Shown: positions 60,443 to 64,000 of the stretch, piece after piece
Layout: each line of letters starts with the position of its first letter
Position numbering within the stretch: position 1 is the first letter of the stretch
Source of the DNA: Rhodobacter sp. TJ_12
GTDB taxonomy: Bacteria; Pseudomonadota; Alphaproteobacteria; Rhodobacterales; Rhodobacteraceae
Assembly: GCF_020023995.1 (NCBI RefSeq)
Contig: NZ_NRRD01000005.1
Span: 94,742 to 158,741 of the forward strand
DNA: 64,000 bases
Reading direction: 5' to 3'
Made by a program: the position numbers and the translations under genes
The notes under the pieces: model-generated
Databases searched by the model: none
The model's input: the letters and a program-made list of their open reading frames with translations, nothing else
What the model was told of the DNA's origin: nothing

Positions 60443-61483
60443 TTATCGCGTGGCGGGCTCTGCCAGAACGGCGTTGAATTCCCGCAGCAGCGCGGCATGC
60501 AGCCGGTTCAATTCCCGGTGCAGCGGGCCGGGATCGCTGAACAGGCGCGCAAGGCGGGCCTGCTGCGCCGCATAGGCTTCAAAACCTTCTGTCTTCATGG
60601 TCGTGGCAGTTTGGGTCATGATATGCGGTATATCCGCCGGGGCCATGCCATCAGTGTTCAGCCAACTTCCGGGCCGGGCCAGATCATGAACGCGGTGTCC
60701 GGGCCGGGCCTCGTAAAGGGGGATCGCGCCAACCGCCCAGGCGTCGAAAATCTTTTCAGAAATGTAGTGGGTCTGATGCGTGTTCTCAATCGCGCCCAGA
60801 AAGCGACACCGTCGGTTCAGATGCAGGAATTTATCGAGGTGCCAGTCCGGCAAGCTTTGCCGTGGCGGGGTATCGCCCCATCCTGTGCCTTCGCGCAGCA
60901 TGCCCGGTCCATGACAGGCCCGCGCGATCTCGGTCCGGCGATTGTTCAGCGAAAAGACGGTATCTTCGGCAAAGGTTGCATCATAAAACGGATCTAATCG
61001 GTAACGCATCAGGAAGGCCGCCTGAAGCGGAACGGTGTGGAAATGCGCCGCCCAGTCCGCCGCGCTGCGCGTGGCATTGCGCCGAAACCAAAGCCCGTAG
61101 CGGGTCGAAAAGTGATGATTGGTCAGCAGGAAATAGGGGATCTCATCGAACTCATAAAGCGTCGAGGTGCAGTGGTTCAAAACGGTGACCGGAACCGGGC
61201 CGTCCGGTGTTTGCAGAAGCTGATGGCGCCGCAGCGGATCGCGCCCCCAGACCGTATCCCAGAACGGCTCTTCGGACAGCAGCACCAATTTCTGCCCCGG
61301 GGCGAGCGTGATCGGCAGGATCTGCGGGATCTGGTCCAGCTCTTTGGGATGAGAGATAAACAGAATATCGGCCTGTTCTGGCCTGTCTGTCAGGCGCAGG
61401 CCGCGCATGCAATGCGCCCGGATCTGCGGATAGGCGAAGGGCTGCCGATGGCTATAGTTTCCGATTGGGCAAAGCGTAATCAT
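60443..61483 (-). CDS. Family 10-like glycosyltransferase (fucosyltransferase fold)
   Basis: A 346-residue protein. The C-terminal FLGAIENTHQTHYISEKIFDAWAVGAIPLYE matches the GDP-sugar-binding motif of alpha-1,3/4-fucosyltransferases (FEN-x-x-x-x-Y-I-(S/T)-EK-x-x-DA). N-terminal ICPIGNYSHRQPFAY is unrelated to common families. The acceptor and sugar are unknown; no GDP-fucose synthesis genes are in the window. ATG 61483 is preferred because AAAGG lies upstream; 61513 is an in-frame alternative. Confidence 0.75.
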   Translation of the reverse strand: MITLCPIGNYSHRQPFAYPQIRAHCMRGLRLTDRPEQADILFISHPKELDQIPQILPITLAPGQKLVLLSEEPFWDTVWGRDPLRRHQLLQTPDGPVPVTVLNHCTSTLYEFDEIPYFLLTNHHFSTRYGLWFRRNATRSAADWAAHFHTVPLQAAFLMRYRLDPFYDATFAEDTVFSLNNRRTEIARACHGPGMLREGTGWGDTPPRQSLPDWHLDKFLHLNRRCRFLGAIENTHQTHYISEKIFDAWAVGAIPLYEARPGHRVHDLARPGSWLNTDGMAPADIPHIMTQTATTMKTEGFEAYAAQQARLARLFSDPGPLHRELNRLHAALLREFNAVLAEPATR

Positions 61484-61615
61484 ATGAATCGGGCCTTTGA
61501 GAGAACTGCACAATACAAGCGGGGCGGGAAAGGACCAGCCTCTGGACCCGTATTCCCCCTAGAAGGTCCGGCCGCTCCGGGGTTAAATGATTTGATGATC
61601 TGAAAGGAATTGCCG

Positions 61616-63670
61616 GTGCAGGACAGGCGCAGCATCGCCGCACAGCAGTGCAGTATTCTGAGCGCATCGCCGTATTTCGATGCGCAGTGGTACATGGCCC
61701 ACTATCCCGATGTTGCGCAGACCGGTCTGGACCCGGCGCTGCATTACCTCAAATACGGGGCCATGCTGGGCCGGGACCCTTCCGCAGCCTTTGAGACCAA
61801 ATTTTATCTGGAGACCTATCCCGATATTGCGGCCAGCGGGGTCAATCCTCTTGTGCATTATCTGACACAGGGGCACGCCGAAAGCCGCCATCCCCGGCGC
61901 GAAGATCATCAGCGGCACCAAGGGCTCGTTCAGCTTGAACGGTTACGCGATAACCTGCTCAATCTGGGCTTTGACGCAGCGCCGCTTGACGATCTGACGC
62001 GGCTCGCGGACACAGCCGCAACGGCGGATGTCCGCGCCCTCGCGGTGCTGGAACTGGCGCTTTACGATCTGCGCCACGGCGGCGCGGCCGAGGCAGAGCG
62101 CGCGCTGGCCAGATTAAGCGCTGTGCGCGAAGACCTGCCGGATCAGGCCCAGCTCACATCTGTGATGCTGCTGGCCATGGACCGGCTGCAACAGGCAACA
62201 CGGGCGCGGGCCTTTTTCGATTATGCGCGTCAGCGCGGCCATGCCGGGCCTGATGCCGGGCTGGTCATGGCCAATTTCGAACCCTCACCCGAGGCACGGC
62301 TGGCTTGCATCAATGCGGTTTTGGAAGCCGCTGACATTGCGCCGCTGGCGCTGCAGCCTGGGGCAGACAGCGCCTATGATCGGCTGTCTGTGCCCGGAAT
62401 TGCCGTGAAGCCGCAGGATGCCGGGCCTTTGGTCAGTGTTCTTGTCGCCGCGTTCAATGCGGCGGCGACCCTGCCCACCTGCCTGCGCGCACTTCAGGCC
62501 CAAAGCTGGGGCAATCTTGAGATACTGGTGATTGATGATGCCAGCACGGATGACACCGCGGCTGTTGCAGACGTATTCGCGGCAGCCGATCCACGGATCA
62601 AGGTTTTGCGCAGCCCGGTTAATGCCGGGGCCTATCCCGCGCGCAATCTGGGCTTGGCGGTGGCCACGGGGGAATTTGTCACCCTTCATGATGCCGATGA
62701 CTGGTCCCACCCGCTGCGTATTGAAAGCCAATTGCGCCAGTTGCAGGCGCAGCCGGATTTGATCGCCTGCACATCGCAGCAGGCGCGGATGACGCCGGAC
62801 TTGTATTTCAGGCGCTGGACCGGATGCGGCAACCTGATCATCGCCAATACATCCTCTTTGATGTTCCGTCGGGAACCGGTTCTTGACCGTTTGGGGGGCT
62901 GGGATGCCGTTCGGGTTTCCGCTGACAGCGAAATGATCCGGCGCATGCAGCGGGTCTTCGGCGCCGAAGCGGTGGCGCATCTGCCCACCGGCCCGCTTGC
63001 ATTGCAACGCGACACCGCCGGCTCTGCGGTGCGAAACCCGGTTACAGGGATTCAGGGGTATCTGTTTGGCGCGCGCCGGGAATATCATGATGCGCAGCGC
63101 CGCTATCATGCCGGTGCGGACAGTCTGAGATATGATGTGCAGCAGAAGATACGCCCGTTCCCGGCCCCGGCGGCCCTGCTGCCAGAGCGGCCCAAAGCCG
63201 CTACGCTGCCGCTGATCCTCGCGGGCGACTTCCGTTCTCCGGGCCCAGCGGCGGAAAGCGCTTGTGCCCTGTGTGAGGCCGGGCGTTTGCCGGGGATTGT
63301 TGAGTTGTTCCGCTATGACCCGGGTCTGGGAGATTGTGGCCTGACGCCGGAATTGCGGCAGCGCGTAAATGCCGGTCAGGCGCGCGTTTTGTGTTTTGGA
63401 GAAGAGCTTCGTTGCGACCGGCTGGTGATTTGCGATCCTCGGGTGCTGGAATGGCCGCAGCGGTATCAGCCCGCGCTGCAGGCAGGGCAGTTGATTGTAT
63501 TTGTTCCCGCGCCAGAGGCGATCTGCGATCCCTGCCCGGACGAGGCCGCGTTACAGGCGCGCTTTGGCGTCCGGCCGCTTTGGTGGGCCGCCGATCCAGC
63601 CACGGCGGCTGCCCTAACACGGCACGACATCAACGTCGCGCAAACCGGACCATTGACGGACCGGATCTGA
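61616..63670 (+). CDS. Multidomain family 2 glycosyltransferase with YPDV repeats
   Basis: About 684 residues. Residues 18-95 hold two copies of a roughly 45-residue repeat (FDAQWYMAHYPDVAQTGLDP and a second with FYLETYPDIAASGVNP), seen at the start of some large alphaproteobacterial glycosyltransferases. A helical, TPR-like stretch follows to about 255. The GT-A domain (VSVLVAAFNAAATLPTCLRA, IDDASTDDT, HDADDWSHP) fills about 270-510. The last 150 residues look like the start of a second fold and end abruptly. The GTG at 61616 follows AAAGGA with 7-base spacing; a TTG at 61610 is the alternative. Confidence 0.82.
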   Translation: MQDRRSIAAQQCSILSASPYFDAQWYMAHYPDVAQTGLDPALHYLKYGAMLGRDPSAAFETKFYLETYPDIAASGVNPLVHYLTQGHAESRHPRREDHQRHQGLVQLERLRDNLLNLGFDAAPLDDLTRLADTAATADVRALAVLELALYDLRHGGAAEAERALARLSAVREDLPDQAQLTSVMLLAMDRLQQATRARAFFDYARQRGHAGPDAGLVMANFEPSPEARLACINAVLEAADIAPLALQPGADSAYDRLSVPGIAVKPQDAGPLVSVLVAAFNAAATLPTCLRALQAQSWGNLEILVIDDASTDDTAAVADVFAAADPRIKVLRSPVNAGAYPARNLGLAVATGEFVTLHDADDWSHPLRIESQLRQLQAQPDLIACTSQQARMTPDLYFRRWTGCGNLIIANTSSLMFRREPVLDRLGGWDAVRVSADSEMIRRMQRVFGAEAVAHLPTGPLALQRDTAGSAVRNPVTGIQGYLFGARREYHDAQRRYHAGADSLRYDVQQKIRPFPAPAALLPERPKAATLPLILAGDFRSPGPAAESACALCEAGRLPGIVELFRYDPGLGDCGLTPELRQRVNAGQARVLCFGEELRCDRLVICDPRVLEWPQRYQPALQAGQLIVFVPAPEAICDPCPDEAALQARFGVRPLWWAADPATAAALTRHDINVAQTGPLTDRI

Positions 63671-63679
63671 TCGCCGCGT

Positions 63680-63697
63680 CCCCCGCATCGGGGGTTT
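63680..63697. terminator. Terminator after the large glycosyltransferase
   Basis: CCCCCG-CAT-CGGGGG is a perfect 6-bp stem followed by TTT, starting ten bases after the stop codon. It lies between convergent coding sequences. Confidence 0.75.
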
Positions 63698-63703
63698 GCC
63701 CCG

Positions 63704-63883
63704 TCAGTCCGAGCCGAACAGATCACGGGTGAAGATTTTCTCTGCTACATCGGCCAGATCGGCCGCTTTGCGGTTGGCAATGATGACATCGGCTTCCTGC
63801 TTGAAGAGGTCGAGATCACGGATCACCCGAGAGCCGAAGAAACTGTCTTCGGTCATCGTCGGTTCATAGACCATGACCTGCCC
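63704..63883 (-). pseudogene. ugd: UDP-glucose/UDP-sugar 6-dehydrogenase, C-terminal fragment
   Basis: About 60 residues matching the end of nucleotide-sugar dehydrogenases: [28 protein letters not shown] and the terminal [11 protein letters not shown]. The in-frame sequence upstream reaches a stop codon at 63896-63898 after a few residues, so the remaining several hundred codons are missing. It is a remnant or is interrupted by the sequence at the right edge. UDP-glucuronate supply for a polysaccharide would be the role of an intact gene. Confidence 0.65.
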
Positions 63884-63895
63884 CCCGGTCGTCCC

Positions 63896-64000
63896 TCAGT
63901 CATAACGAGAGTCCTTGGGGTTGATAGTGGTCGGGTTCAGGTTGGGCAAGCGCGCCGAGCGCGGAGCCCTCAGATTGCTCAAGCGCTCGGCGCGCTTCTG
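63896..64000 (-). CDS. Unidentified C-terminal coding fragment at window edge
   Basis: The frame open at the right edge reads 34 residues to a TGA at 63896: basic (KRAERLSNLRAPRSARLPN) and ending NPTTINPKDSRYD. It is in the same frame as the Ugd remnant but separated from it by the stop. It might be the end of a transposase or other inserted gene, which would explain the truncated ugd; I do not recognise it with confidence. Confidence 0.3.
   Translation of the reverse strand, partial: QKRAERLSNLRAPRSARLPNLNPTTINPKDSRYD
63948..63997. repeat. 15-bp perfect inverted repeat at right edge
   Basis: AAGCGCGCCGAGCGC (63948-63962) and GCGCTCGGCGCGCTT (63983-63997) are exact reverse complements separated by 20 bases. 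They lie inside the unidentified coding fragment. Confidence 0.85.

Overview
This window is chromosomal DNA from an alphaproteobacterium of the order Rhodobacterales (Rhodobacter/Roseobacter type); the genus cannot be fixed from the sequence alone. The diagnosis rests on the RegB-SenC-RegA-HvrA redox locus near ahcY, the mnmE-rho-hemJ / maf-aroE-coaE-dnaQ origin-proximal order, MFHVKH-encoding parS DNA at the start of mnmG, and the high G+C content with dense, overlapping operons.

Region by region: 1-5419 (minus) holds addB (cut by the left edge), murU-like and amgK-like cell-wall recycling genes, tsaE and a membrane PAS protein. 5506-8651 holds regB on minus facing senC, regA and hvrA on plus. 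8668-12928 has a LysR regulator with an operator-like palindrome, a 30-residue small ORF, an HD hydrolase, a secreted protein, ahcY with a foldable leader, and a DUF2853 protein. 12986-17391 has a short crotonase, a DUF2125 protein, pmbA and cysQ. 17482-22607 is a detached flagellar export block: lytic transglycosylase, flhA, fliR, flhB and a FliJ-like protein.

22643-30081 (minus) is the parB-parA-rsmG-mnmG-mnmE-rho-hemJ segment with two perfect parS sites. The AT-rich gap 30082-30482 carries several DnaA-box-like sequences and is probably the chromosomal replication origin. Transcription diverges from it, with maf-aroE-coaE-dnaQ and nadABC on plus. 36768-44988 (minus) holds an SGNH/GSCFA pair, rppH, ctpA, envC, gpmI, a methyltransferase, rlmH and rsfS. 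45291-51686 (plus) is leuC-leuD, two genes of uncertain role, leuB and an EamA transporter.

From the tRNA-Pro at 51761 to the right edge the DNA looks accessory and surface-directed: a 904-residue RTX protein with a 115-residue internal duplication, the dTDP-rhamnose genes rfbC-rfbB-rfbD-rfbA, a family 2 glycosyltransferase, a DUF2793 protein like gene-transfer-agent head spikes, a GT10-like transferase and a second, multi-repeat family 2 transferase. The edge itself holds a 5'-truncated UDP-sugar dehydrogenase fragment joined to unrelated coding sequence, which suggests a rearrangement or insertion. Housekeeping genes dominate. The observations most worth following up are the origin, the small ORF with its LysR operator and hairpin, the ahcY leader, the RTX protein, the spike-like gene inside the polysaccharide locus, and the broken right edge.
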